Below are positions 25,142 to 34,672 of a stretch of DNA of 64,000 nucleotides, piece after piece. Where the stretch lies: NCBI GenBank assembly GCA_021815405.1, contig JAKAGV010000006.1, forward strand, positions 124,001 through 188,000, given 5' to 3'. The position numbers were made by a program, and so were the translations under genes. This stretch comes from Bacteroidota bacterium (GTDB taxonomy: Bacteria; Bacteroidota; Ignavibacteria; Ignavibacteriales; Ignavibacteriaceae). How positions within the stretch are numbered: the first letter of the stretch is position 1; each line of letters begins with the position of its first letter. The notes beneath the pieces are model-generated. The model saw only the letters and a list, made by a program, of their open reading frames with translations, had not been told where the DNA came from and made no database searches.

Positions 25142-27994
25142 GTTTTAATCGAACTACTGTAGAATTGAAATTTTGGTAAATATTATAATGAAAGCGAAGA
25201 AACACCGGTTTTAATCGAACTACTGTAGAATTGAAATTTATAACCAAAATGTAAACATATCTGCGGATTATGCGTTTTAATCGAACTACTGTAGAATTGA
25301 AATTTCATTTTGCATTATGAAATTATTTACGGCGACATCGTTTTAATCGAACTACTGTAGAATTGAAATCATTATCTTCGCTCTCAATTAAAGCATCTTC
25401 AACAGTTTTAATCGAACTACTGTAGAATTGAAATGGTGAAAGCACTATTGTAAACGGAAGATCATTTATGTTTTAATCGAACTACTGTAGAATTGAAATG
25501 TACCTGAAGGCGCTCATCTTGATAAAGCATTTCGTTTTAATCGAACTACTGTAGAATTGAAATATTATAGTGAACAAGAAACATCAAATATTAGACGGAG
25601 TTTTAATCGAACTACTGTAGAATTGAAATCTTTTTTCAAGTTTGCAAGTCTGCTGTATGTTGAGTTTTAATCGAACTACTGTAGAATTGAAATTTTTATT
25701 TTATAATCATACTGAATGCGCGGATTGCGTTTTAATCGAACTACTGTAGAATTGAAATTTAAAAAACCTTATTAGTTTGTTTAAAATTTTTGTAGTTTTA
25801 ATCGAACTACTGTAGAATTGAAATTCTGAATAGTTTTAATAGTATCAGAAACAATAATTGTTTTAATCGAACTACTGTAGAATTGAAATGAACCTAAACC
25901 GCACTAATAAGCTAACAAAAACAGGTTTTAATCGAACTACTGTAGAATTGAAATTTTCTAAAAAAATTATACGATCTTGGAATGGATTTAAGTTTTAATC
26001 GAACTACTGTAGAATTGAAATTTATAATGAATGCTGAAATTAGATAAAGACGATTTAGTTTTAATCGAACTACTGTAGAATTGAAATTCCTGTATATTGC
26101 AACATACTTAGATCCAGCATCCAGTTTTAATCGAACTACTGTAGAATTGAAATTCCCCTTTCTCTATTGTTCCGGCATCAGCCGGCGCACGTTTTAATCG
26201 AACTACTGTAGAATTGAAATTTTTGCTATCTCCTTTACCTCAACCCCGTTATATCGTTTTAATCGAACTACTGTAGAATTGAAATTCCGTATTCTTTAGC
26301 GTCTTCTGTGGTATATCTTAGTTTTAATCGAACTACTGTAGAATTGAAATATCCAGGAACTACTGCGAGTAAAAGAAGGCTTTTCGTTTTAATCGAACTA
26401 CTGTAGAATTGAAATGTACTTGAAAGGCTAATGGAATTCGCTAAATCCAAGTTTTAATCGAACTACTGTAGAATTGAAATGTATATGGCTTTGAGGGTGT
26501 TGAAGAAAATGGTTTAGTTTTAATCGAACTACTGTAGAATTGAAATCTTGAATGAAGGCGATTAAAATAATCAATTGCACCGTTTTAATCGAACTACTGT
26601 AGAATTGAAATTTCGGAAAACTCTTTACACCGGCTGGATCAAACCACGGTTTTAATCGAACTACTGTAGAATTGAAATGGCAATATCTCCGCCGGGCAAC
26701 CTTAGAAGAGCTGAGTTTTAATCGAACTACTGTAGAATTGAAATTCTTCCTTAAGCACGATAACCTTCTTGCGCTTTTCTTGTTTTAATCGAACTACTGT
26801 AGAATTGAAATACGTGGGCAAGCAAGTTGTATTTTTAATCCGCAGAAGTTTTAATCGAACTACTGTAGAATTGAAATATTATTTCGGTTTCAAGGCAAAT
26901 GATGTTGAAGCAGTTTTAATCGAACTACTGTAGAATTGAAATCAATGATGGGGAATCTCTTTGTATGAGGTACCACTTCGTTTTAATCGAACTACTGTAG
27001 AATTGAAATGCAAGAAGATAATAAAGCAGCTCAGTCGCTTAAGCGTTTTAATCGAACTACTGTAGAATTGAAATTATGTAGATTCATGGGTTAAAAACAA
27101 TTTAATACAGGTTTTAATCGAACTACTGTAGAATTGAAATATAGAGAAAATTTCTTCCGGATTTTCAAAATTTGGGTTTTAATCGAACTACTGTAGAATT
27201 GAAATATGGGTCAATATAGGACGCAAGATCGGAACCATATAGTTTTAATCGAACTACTGTAGAATTGAAATATGAGCGGCTGTTATGACAAGACATTCGG
27301 CAATGCTGGTTTTAATCGAACTACTGTAGAATTGAAATGAAAAAAGAAACTTACGATAATCTAATTGCGAGAGTGTTTTAATCGAACTACTGTAGAATTG
27401 AAATTACACTGAAATTATCAGCAATTCCATCTGAGTACTGGTTTTAATCGAACTACTGTAGAATTGAAATTCATTTAGAAAAGAACATTTGCGGGAATCC
27501 GCAAGTTTTAATCGAACTACTGTAGAATTGAAATCTATGAGCGAATGCAAATACAAGTAAATTAGACGCGGTTTTAATCGAACTACTGTAGAATTGAAAT
27601 TTGCCAAAAATAAGTTTAAGCAAATGGGTTGCAGAGTTTTAATCGAACTACTGTAGAATTGAAATTTCTGAAAAACAGTTGCATAGTTTGGGATCATTCC
27701 CGTTTTAATCGAACTACTGTAGAATTGAAATCTCTTCGTCCACTACTTTACTCGCATTCTCTGGGTGTTTTAATCGAACTACTGTAGAATTGAAATTGTT
27801 TAAGCGGAGGCTTTGATAACTGTAAATTTTTAGTTTTAATCGAACTACTGTAGAATTGAAATAGTAATATAATTTATTTTAACATTATGCAAGGCATGTT
27901 TTAATCGAACTACTGTAGAATTGAAATAAGTAAGTTACTTGGTCTTGCTCTGATATTGCATCGCGTTTTAATCGAACTACTGTAAAATTGAAAT
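25142..27994 (+). CRISPR. CRISPR array, 44 repeats and 43 spacers
   Basis: The repeat is 30 bp, beginning GTTTTAATCG and ending GAATTGAAAT, with a central CTACTGTAG dyad. Forty-three copies appear identical; the last (27965-27994) has one G-to-A change in GTAAAATTG. Spacers are 34-37 bp, mostly 35-36, and I saw no duplicated spacer. The decayed repeat at the right end puts the leader on the left, next to cas12, so transcription is on the plus strand. A further vestige, GTTTTAAT at 28026-28033, lies 31 bp beyond the last repeat. The terminal ATTGAAAT resembles the 8-nt handle of type I-B and III repeats, so a class 1 system elsewhere in the genome could also use this array. Confidence 0.98.
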
Positions 27995-28056
27995 TGATGA
28001 CTTTATAATTGAATAAACACCCGCTGTTTTAATAACATGAGGTGTTTTACAGTGAA

Positions 28057-28397
28057 GGTAAAATTAGGAATATCAAAGTAAGTCTTAGGAATTAAATAAT
28101 GACCTTTAGGAGAAGCAAAGTAACCTTTAGGAGCCTTATAGCAACCCTTAGGAATGACAAAGTAACCCTAAGGAATCACATTTCAACCCTAAGGAGAAGC
28201 ATAGTAACCTTAAGGAACCTTAGATTTACCTTAAGGAATGACATATGAAGTCTAAGGAATCACATTTTACCCTTAAGGAAAGCCATTTTAATCTTAAGGA
28301 AAGCCATTTTAACCCTAAGGAACGTTATTTCTACGTTAAGGAAGAGCATTTTAAGTCTAAGGAGAAGCATTTTAACTATAAGATGGCTAAAATTTAA
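28057..28397. repeat. Strictly phased 21-bp tandem repeat array (16 units)
   Basis: The motif AGG within CCTTAAGGAA-like cores occurs at 28066, 28087, 28108, 28129, 28150, 28171, 28192, 28213, 28234, 28255, 28276, 28297, 28318, 28339 and 28360, with a degenerate final copy at 28381. Every interval is exactly 21 bp. The consensus of the right half is close to CCTTAAGGAAAGCCATTTTAA. The core is nearly palindromic (CCTTAAGG), and A/T tracts recur about every 10.5 bp, which would place all units on one face of the helix. It ends about 180 bp before the following gene. One frame of the right half (28245-28397) encodes heptapeptide repeats, but the left half has in-frame stops. Confidence 0.9.
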
Positions 28398-28577
28398 TAT
28401 TTTTAAGGTTTTCTTAAGTGTTTAATGTGACCTATAAACATTATTGAGAAATTAAATAAGCGGTTAGCTGTAGTTTTATTGATAAATTGAAAGAGAATAC
28501 CCGGAAAGGAGTCATAATAAACAGGGTATTCACGTTAGAAATAAATAATTTTTAATAAAATCTTGAAAGGAGGGACT

Positions 28578-29279
28578 ATGGTTACTAAATTAACAAAATC
28601 GGAAGCAGAACAATTAAAAGCGGCAGGAATTATTGTTGATAATTCTTTATCAACGCCGGAAATAATAACTGAAATAGCCAAGAAAGGCTATGACGAAACC
28701 GAGCTTCAAGCCGGTAAAAGTAAGATTACCACAGCTCAGCAGGCTTTGAGTGATCAAACTAAAAAAGAGGGCATCGCACAGGACGCTACTAAAGCGGAAG
28801 CTGCTGCTAAAACTGATGCTCATTCAGCATACCAAGATCTAGCTCAAATCTTAAGGGGTAAATATCCCCCAAATTCACCGGAACTGGTAAAGGTCGGTTT
28901 AGTTGGCAGCGAGCCAAATACTACTGCCGATCTTATCAAAGGCGGATACACCCTTTTTGATAACGCTGCAAGCGATGCAGAGATAGCGGCGTATATTTTA
29001 ATAAAGGGATATACACCGGAATTTATTCAAAGCGAGCGCGCCAAGATTGCAGCCTATGAGCAGGCAAATAAAGATCAAGTAAAGGCAATAGGCGCAGCAA
29101 GCGATTCAACAAAAGCCAAAGTTACAGCATTCAAGGATATGAATGATTGGTTAAGCGAATATAAGGCAAGTGCTAAAGTAGCTCTCCGCAAAAAGCCAGC
29201 CTTGCTTGAACAACTTGGCATTAAAATAAGAAAACACAGACCAGTCAAAAAGAATAATAATACTCCCCCTGCCCAATAA
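28578..29279 (+). CDS. Hypothetical protein with an internal duplication
   Basis: A 233-aa protein. I use the ATG at 28578 because AAAGGAGGG lies just before it; an in-frame TTG further up falls inside that site. Two copies of an about 80-residue helical unit are visible, beginning AAGIIVDNSLSTPEIITEIA and KGGYTLFDNAASDAEIAAYI, each followed by a K/I-K-G-Y motif and an Ala/Lys/Gln-rich helix. The C-terminus is basic (IKIRKHRPVKKNNN). No signal peptide or membrane segment. I do not recognise the family. It is flanked by the 21-bp repeat array upstream and a weak terminator downstream, so it is probably its own transcription unit and not part of the CRISPR locus. Confidence 0.78.
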   Translation: MVTKLTKSEAEQLKAAGIIVDNSLSTPEIITEIAKKGYDETELQAGKSKITTAQQALSDQTKKEGIAQDATKAEAAAKTDAHSAYQDLAQILRGKYPPNSPELVKVGLVGSEPNTTADLIKGGYTLFDNAASDAEIAAYILIKGYTPEFIQSERAKIAAYEQANKDQVKAIGAASDSTKAKVTAFKDMNDWLSEYKASAKVALRKKPALLEQLGIKIRKHRPVKKNNNTPPAQ

Positions 29280-29288
29280 AAGCAAAAG

Positions 29289-29318
29289 AAGGGCGTGCCT
29301 TAATGGTGCGCCTTTCAT
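29289..29318 (+). terminator. Probable weak terminator
   Basis: AAGGGCGTGCC and GGTGCGCCTTT pair with G-U wobbles around a TTAAT loop, but the tract after it is A-rich rather than T-rich. It follows the duplicated hypothetical gene by 10 bp. Confidence 0.5.
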
Positions 29319-29399
29319 TAAAAAAATATTAATTACTTATTGCCATTTAAAAAAAATTTAGCGTATTTTTCCGCCGTCGATTTGAAGTAGAACCTTTGG

Positions 29400-31922
29400 A
29401 TGAATAAAAAAATTAAATCAAAGCAGGAACTCACTGCGGAAATTTTCAAACTGCATAAAAAAGTAGATTCACTAACCAAGTTTAAAGCCCGCCAAAAGTT
29501 ATTGGAAAAAGAATTAAAAGAATCGAAGGCAGAACTCCTTTCAATTATTCAATCTCTTCCGGATGTAATAATAATATTTGATAAAGAAGGTAAGTACATA
29601 AACATACCGGATACCAAGTTTTCAAACTTATTATTAAGACCTAAAAAAGAACTGCTGGGAAAATACATTCGTGATTTTTTCTCAGATGAAAAAGCGGCTT
29701 TCTTTCTAAAGAATATTAAGAAAGCATTAAGGACATCTAAGCCAGTAAATATTGAATATACACTTGACGTAAGAGGAAAGACTCATTGGCTGTCTGCAAC
29801 TATGTCGCCGATAGATAAAAGAGAAGTAATTCTTATTGCACGCGATATAACCGAAAGGAAAGTGGGTGAAGAAAAAATTAATGAAACTTTATCTCTTTTG
29901 AATGCAACGCTAGAATCCACAGCCGATGGAATATTAGTTGTTAATTCTAAAGGAATAGTAACCGGCTTGAACCAGAGATTCATAAAAATGTGGGGAGTAC
30001 CTAATGACTTCGTAAAAACCAAAAGTGATAAGAAACTGCTTGAGTACGTAAAGAACCAGCTAAAAGAACCGGAAAAGTTTTTAATACAAGTAAACTGGCT
30101 GTACGAACATCCTGATAAGGAAAGCTATGACGTTCTGGAATTTAAAGACGGAAAGGTGTTTGAAAGATTCTCAGTTCCGCAGAAACTTAATAACAAGATA
30201 GTGGGAAGGGTTTGGAGCTTTAGAGACGTAACAGAAAAAAATATATCCGAAGAAGCATTAATAGATAGCGAGAAAAGGTTTCGGTCATTATTTGAAACAT
30301 CCGCTGAAGGCATAGCCATAATGTCTACGGTGTTTGAAGAATGCAACGAACAGCTCAGCAAATTATTCGGATGCTCAAAAGAAGAAATAATCGGACGTCC
30401 GCCGTGGGAGTTTTCACCGGAAGTACAGCTCGATGGAAGGGACTCGCAGGAATCCGCGCTTGAAAAGATAAATGCTGCGCTTAACGGGACTCCTCAATAT
30501 TTTTATTGGCAGCATATGCGGAAGGATAAAACGATAATTGATACCGATATTTCTCTTAAGCTGTTTCATCTTGAAGGCAAAAATTTAATTCAAGCCTCCA
30601 TTAGAGATATAACCGAACGAAGAAGATTTGAAAAGATTCAGAATGCATTATATAAAATATCGGAAGCAGTTAACACTACCGAAGATATGCAGACACTATA
30701 TGTTACTATTCATGAAGTAATTAAAAGTCTGATGCCCGCAAACAATTTTTATATTGCATTATATGATGAAGAAGAGGACATAATTTCATTCCCTTATTTT
30801 GTTGATGAATATGATCTTCCCCCTGAACCAAGGAAGCCGGGACGAGGATTGACCGAATATGTTTTGAGATCCGGAAAGGATATGATAATTACCGGAGAGC
30901 AAGACTTATCGCTGGTTGAAAGAGGTGAAGTTGATCTTGTCGGCGAACCCTCTGCTGTTTGGGTCGGTGTTTCGCTAAAACATGAAGGAAAAGTAAGAGG
31001 TGTTATGGCAGTACAGGATTACCATAACCAGAATGCTTACGGCGAGACGGATAAGCAGATTCTAATATTCGTCTCCGAGCAGATAGCTCTTGCAATAGAA
31101 CGGAAACGAACCTCGGAAGAATTAATCAATTATACCAGGCAGCTTCAAATAAATAAAGACTTACTTGAAGAAAGAGCACGCGAGCTTGCAAAGCTTAACG
31201 CGCAGCTTGCTGAATCAGAAAAAACTTTGAAGGAGTTGAATGCAAGTAAGGATAAATTATTTTCTATCATCGCACATGATTTGAAAAGCCCGTTCCAGCC
31301 GCTTATCGGTTTATCTGAAATATTATCGGAAGATTATAAAACTCTTTCGGAAGAAGAGAGAGATAATTTCATAAAAGAAATGCACAAAACGATTAAGAAC
31401 CAGTTCAAACTTGTTGAGAACCTGCTTGACTGGTCAAGGATTCAGACCGGAAGAATGGAATATTCACCCGAAAAGATAAACTTATCGGAATGTGTAGATT
31501 CAAATATCGATGTACTTAATGCTAATGCTGTAAATAAGAATATTATTCTGTCTAATATTGTTGCAAATAGTATTTACGTGGTTGCAGATTTAAGTATGCT
31601 GAATTCAATCCTGCAGAACTTAATATCCAACGCAATTAAATTTTCCCATCCCGATAGTGTTGTTACTATTTCAGCCAATATAAAAAACAACATGGTCGAA
31701 ACAATTATTGCCGATAACGGAATCGGAATTACAGAAGCCGATTTGAATAAGATTTTCAGAATAGATATTCAGCATACAACGATTGGTACAGCACAGGAAA
31801 AAGGCACCGGGCTCGGACTTATAATCTGCAAGGAGCTTATTGAAAAGAACGGCGGGAAGATTTGGGCTGAAAGTAGAAATCCCGCCGGGACTAAGTTTAT
31901 TTTTACTTTGAAAAAGGCATAG
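29400..31922 (+). CDS. Soluble hybrid-sensor histidine kinase (PAS-PAS-PAS-GAF-HisKA-HATPase)
   Basis: An 840-aa protein without membrane helices. Order: N-terminal coiled coil (to about 50), PAS 1 (about 45-155, ending RDITERK), PAS 2 (about 160-290), PAS 3 (about 290-415, ending RDITERRRFE), GAF (about 420-570), coiled coil, HisKA with phosphoacceptor His626 in SIIAHDLKSPFQP, then the ATPase with N box NLISNAIKF, G1 DNGIGI and G2 GTGLGLIICKELI. No receiver domain is fused and no response regulator is adjacent, so it is an orphan kinase. Signals are presumably cytoplasmic. It stands alone between a weak terminator and a convergent gene. Confidence 0.93.
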   Translation: MNKKIKSKQELTAEIFKLHKKVDSLTKFKARQKLLEKELKESKAELLSIIQSLPDVIIIFDKEGKYINIPDTKFSNLLLRPKKELLGKYIRDFFSDEKAAFFLKNIKKALRTSKPVNIEYTLDVRGKTHWLSATMSPIDKREVILIARDITERKVGEEKINETLSLLNATLESTADGILVVNSKGIVTGLNQRFIKMWGVPNDFVKTKSDKKLLEYVKNQLKEPEKFLIQVNWLYEHPDKESYDVLEFKDGKVFERFSVPQKLNNKIVGRVWSFRDVTEKNISEEALIDSEKRFRSLFETSAEGIAIMSTVFEECNEQLSKLFGCSKEEIIGRPPWEFSPEVQLDGRDSQESALEKINAALNGTPQYFYWQHMRKDKTIIDTDISLKLFHLEGKNLIQASIRDITERRRFEKIQNALYKISEAVNTTEDMQTLYVTIHEVIKSLMPANNFYIALYDEEEDIISFPYFVDEYDLPPEPRKPGRGLTEYVLRSGKDMIITGEQDLSLVERGEVDLVGEPSAVWVGVSLKHEGKVRGVMAVQDYHNQNAYGETDKQILIFVSEQIALAIERKRTSEELINYTRQLQINKDLLEERARELAKLNAQLAESEKTLKELNASKDKLFSIIAHDLKSPFQPLIGLSEILSEDYKTLSEEERDNFIKEMHKTIKNQFKLVENLLDWSRIQTGRMEYSPEKINLSECVDSNIDVLNANAVNKNIILSNIVANSIYVVADLSMLNSILQNLISNAIKFSHPDSVVTISANIKNNMVETIIADNGIGITEADLNKIFRIDIQHTTIGTAQEKGTGLGLIICKELIEKNGGKIWAESRNPAGTKFIFTLKKA

Positions 31923-31960
31923 AACTAACGGTACTAATCAGACCGTCAAATCCTATCTTT

Positions 31961-33325
31961 CTATTTTACATACACAGTCTTAATATTCACAAACTCTTTA
32001 ATGCCAAAAAGCGAAAGCTCTCTGCCGTAGCCGGATTCTTTTACACCGCCAAAAGGCAAACGCGGATCGGATTTAACAAGATCATTTACAAAGCAGCAGC
32101 CGGCATTCAATTCGTCTTTTGCAATTCTCTCGCCTCTTTCCTTGTTTGAAGTAAATACAGCGGCGCCAAGCCCGAAAGTAGTATCGTTTGCTATTCTTAT
32201 TCCATCTTGTTCATCTTTTGCTTTTATTAAAGCAGCAACCGGACCAAATAATTCATCATCATAAGCAGGCATTCCATTAATAACATTTGAAAGAACTGTC
32301 GGAGGATAATAAGCGCCTTTCATGTTTGGGACTTCACCGCCTAAGAGCAGCTTCGCGCCTTTCTTAAGGCTTGTTAATACCTGTTGATGAAGTTCGTCCC
32401 GTAAATCGTTCCTCGCCTGCGGTCCTAAATCATTTTTTACGTCAAACGGATCGCCCATCTTTTTAGATTTCATCTTATCAAGAAAAAGCTTTTCAAATTT
32501 ATCATAGACCTTTTCAACAACAATAAACCGTTTTGCAGCAATGCAGCTTTGCCCTCCGTTTATCAATCTGGAGTTGACGCAGATTTCTGATGCAGTTTCA
32601 AGATCGGCATCCTCAAGAATTAAATAGGGATCGCTTCCGCCAAGCTCAAGCACAGTTTTCTTAAGAACCGCACCAGCCATCGCCGCAACTGATTTACCTG
32701 CCGGTACGCTTCCCGTTAATGTAACAGCGCTGATATTTTTATTTTCAATTACCTGTTTAACACCTTTTGATGAGACTATAAGAGTTCTGAAAATATTTTC
32801 AGGGAATCCTGCTTCATGAAAAATCTCTTCTATTGCCAAGGCACAGCCGGTAACGTTGGAAGAATGTTTCAATACTCCTGCATTGCCAGCCATTAAATTT
32901 GGAGCAGCAAATCTGAATACCTGCCAGAAAGGAAAATTCCACGGCATTACAGCAAGTACAACACCAAGGGGCTTGAATGCAGCAAAGCTTTTAGAAGCAT
33001 CGGTTTGAATAATTTCGTCTTGCAAAAATTTTTCGGCATTGTCGGCAAAGTAATCGCAAACCCAAGCACATTTATCTACTTCACTTTTAGATTGGTTTAT
33101 CGGCTTGCCCATTTCCAGTGTCATTATCTCAGCCAACCGTTCTTTTTTTGAACGAAGAACTTCGGCAGCTTTTTTCATCTTTTCTGATCTATATTTGAAA
33201 TCAGTTTTCTGCCAGGATAAAAAATCATGATGAGATGCTGAAATAATTTTTTCTATTTCAGCAGAAGAATGTTCGTTGTATAATTTTATTTCTTCCCCGT
33301 TTGCAGGATTGATTGACTTTATCAT
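31961..33325 (-). CDS. NAD(P)-dependent aldehyde dehydrogenase, succinate-semialdehyde type
   Basis: A 454-aa aldehyde dehydrogenase. Catalytic Cys261 is in GGQSCIAAKRF, the general base Glu227 in VLELGGSDPY and Asn130 in MPWNFPFW. The short length and the start INPANGEEIKLYNEHS match the GabD2/Sad-like clade often annotated succinate-semialdehyde dehydrogenase. It would oxidise a semialdehyde to an acid for entry to central metabolism. Substrate preference is inferred from family only. The gene is transcribed alone, convergent with the kinase gene; an AATTGGAGG ribosome-binding site precedes it. Confidence 0.9.
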   Translation of the reverse strand: MIKSINPANGEEIKLYNEHSSAEIEKIISASHHDFLSWQKTDFKYRSEKMKKAAEVLRSKKERLAEIMTLEMGKPINQSKSEVDKCAWVCDYFADNAEKFLQDEIIQTDASKSFAAFKPLGVVLAVMPWNFPFWQVFRFAAPNLMAGNAGVLKHSSNVTGCALAIEEIFHEAGFPENIFRTLIVSSKGVKQVIENKNISAVTLTGSVPAGKSVAAMAGAVLKKTVLELGGSDPYLILEDADLETASEICVNSRLINGGQSCIAAKRFIVVEKVYDKFEKLFLDKMKSKKMGDPFDVKNDLGPQARNDLRDELHQQVLTSLKKGAKLLLGGEVPNMKGAYYPPTVLSNVINGMPAYDDELFGPVAALIKAKDEQDGIRIANDTTFGLGAAVFTSNKERGERIAKDELNAGCCFVNDLVKSDPRLPFGGVKESGYGRELSLFGIKEFVNIKTVYVK

Positions 33326-33377
33326 CTTCCACCTCCAATTAAATATGTTAATTGAGTTAAAATTGAACTTTGACTAA

Positions 33378-34610
33378 TTACTCTTCTTTCTTAACTACAA
33401 CAAGAGTTTTATCGTCAGAGTATTCGCCGTTAACCGAGAACTTAATCACCTCATCCATAATAGCATAAGTTATCTCTTTTGGCGAACGGTGCCTGTTATT
33501 CAATAAAACCTTTTGCAATCTTTCTTCGCCGAAACTTTCAAACTCGGTATTAGCTGCATCAGTTACACCGTCCGAGTAAATTAAAAGTACATCTCCGGCT
33601 GAAAAGTTAATGCTGTCGATGTTAAAATTTGCGTTCGGAGACGGTCCTAAAACCGGACCTGTAGAAAGAAGCCTAACAATTTCATTCGAATTCTTTTTTA
33701 CAAACATCGGCGGATTATGACCTGCATTCGCATAAAGAAATAGACCGCTTTTATCCGTAGTAAATTCTCCATAGAACAACGAAGCGAATTTTTCATCCTT
33801 GAAAATTCGGTTGACAAGCGAGTTCATTCTTTTCATCAACGGAGCTATTTTTATTTCAAAGCTGCAAGCCATTCTTAAAGCACCTGAAACATACATTGCT
33901 TCGGCAGCGGCGCTTAATCCTTTGCTGGCAGCATCGCCTAATGCTACAGCAAGGCGGTCATCTTCCGAACCGAATTCAATATAATCAAAAAGATCACCTC
34001 CAACGATTTCTGCCGGATCCGAGATTCCAAACATCTTGTAATTATGGAACCGGTATTCATGCTCAGGCAATATTCCCTTTTGGATTTCACGAGCTTTGTT
34101 TAAATCGGCTTTCATAACAGATGCCCGCTGCGAATACCGCATTTGCTTTATCAAAGAAGTTAAAGCAGTTGCAATGATGCTCAAAGTTAATCGGAATTCC
34201 TCGCCAAGCTCTTCACTGTTCAATGCAAGAAGATATTCATAATAAAGCTTGCCGTTAAATTTAATTTTTGAACCGACACCAGAAGCAGAATACTTAAAGA
34301 TACCTTTCTCTCTTAAGGTCGCATTAGTCTCGTTGTCAAGTATAGTCCTTTCCTTTGCAATTAAATCAAATAGAGGATATTCAGTTATATTAATTTTAAA
34401 ACCGGAATTTATTTTTTCTAAATTGCCTGTTTGAAACATAAGCTGGTAATCGCCTGTAACAGGATTAAACTGCCAAAGCCTTCCGCCGGTTACATGGATG
34501 CTTTCAAGCTCGATTATTTGTTTTAAGATATATTCAAGCATCTCCTTTTCGCTTCCGAACCTCTGGGATGCTAGGTTTTCAATTGTTTTGTATAATTTTC
34601 TTTGGTCCAT
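33378..34610 (-). CDS. SpoIIE/RsbU-type PP2C phosphatase with N-terminal GAF-like domain
   Basis: A 410-aa protein. Residues about 1-165 resemble a GAF sensor (SIHVTGGRLWQFNPVTGDYQ). A coiled linker DLNKAREIQKGILPE leads to the PP2C phosphatase, with GGDLFDYIEF, ALGDAASKGLSAA, YANAGHNPPMFVK and LLIYSDGVTDAAN containing the metal-binding aspartates. Such proteins dephosphorylate anti-sigma-factor antagonists in partner-switching circuits. No STAS or anti-sigma gene is adjacent. It is separated from the next upstream gene by about 60 bp. Confidence 0.92.
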   Translation of the reverse strand: MDQRKLYKTIENLASQRFGSEKEMLEYILKQIIELESIHVTGGRLWQFNPVTGDYQLMFQTGNLEKINSGFKINITEYPLFDLIAKERTILDNETNATLREKGIFKYSASGVGSKIKFNGKLYYEYLLALNSEELGEEFRLTLSIIATALTSLIKQMRYSQRASVMKADLNKAREIQKGILPEHEYRFHNYKMFGISDPAEIVGGDLFDYIEFGSEDDRLAVALGDAASKGLSAAAEAMYVSGALRMACSFEIKIAPLMKRMNSLVNRIFKDEKFASLFYGEFTTDKSGLFLYANAGHNPPMFVKKNSNEIVRLLSTGPVLGPSPNANFNIDSINFSAGDVLLIYSDGVTDAANTEFESFGEERLQKVLLNNRHRSPKEITYAIMDEVIKFSVNGEYSDDKTLVVVKKEE

Positions 34611-34672
34611 TTTATCCAGCCTTTATTGCATTAATTTTCTTAATAAAAATTGTTGAAAATATTGGAATGAAA

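Noticed and set aside
26268-27697. Reading frames on the minus strand across the CRISPR array
   Set aside because: They merely translate the repeat again and again and have no independent features.
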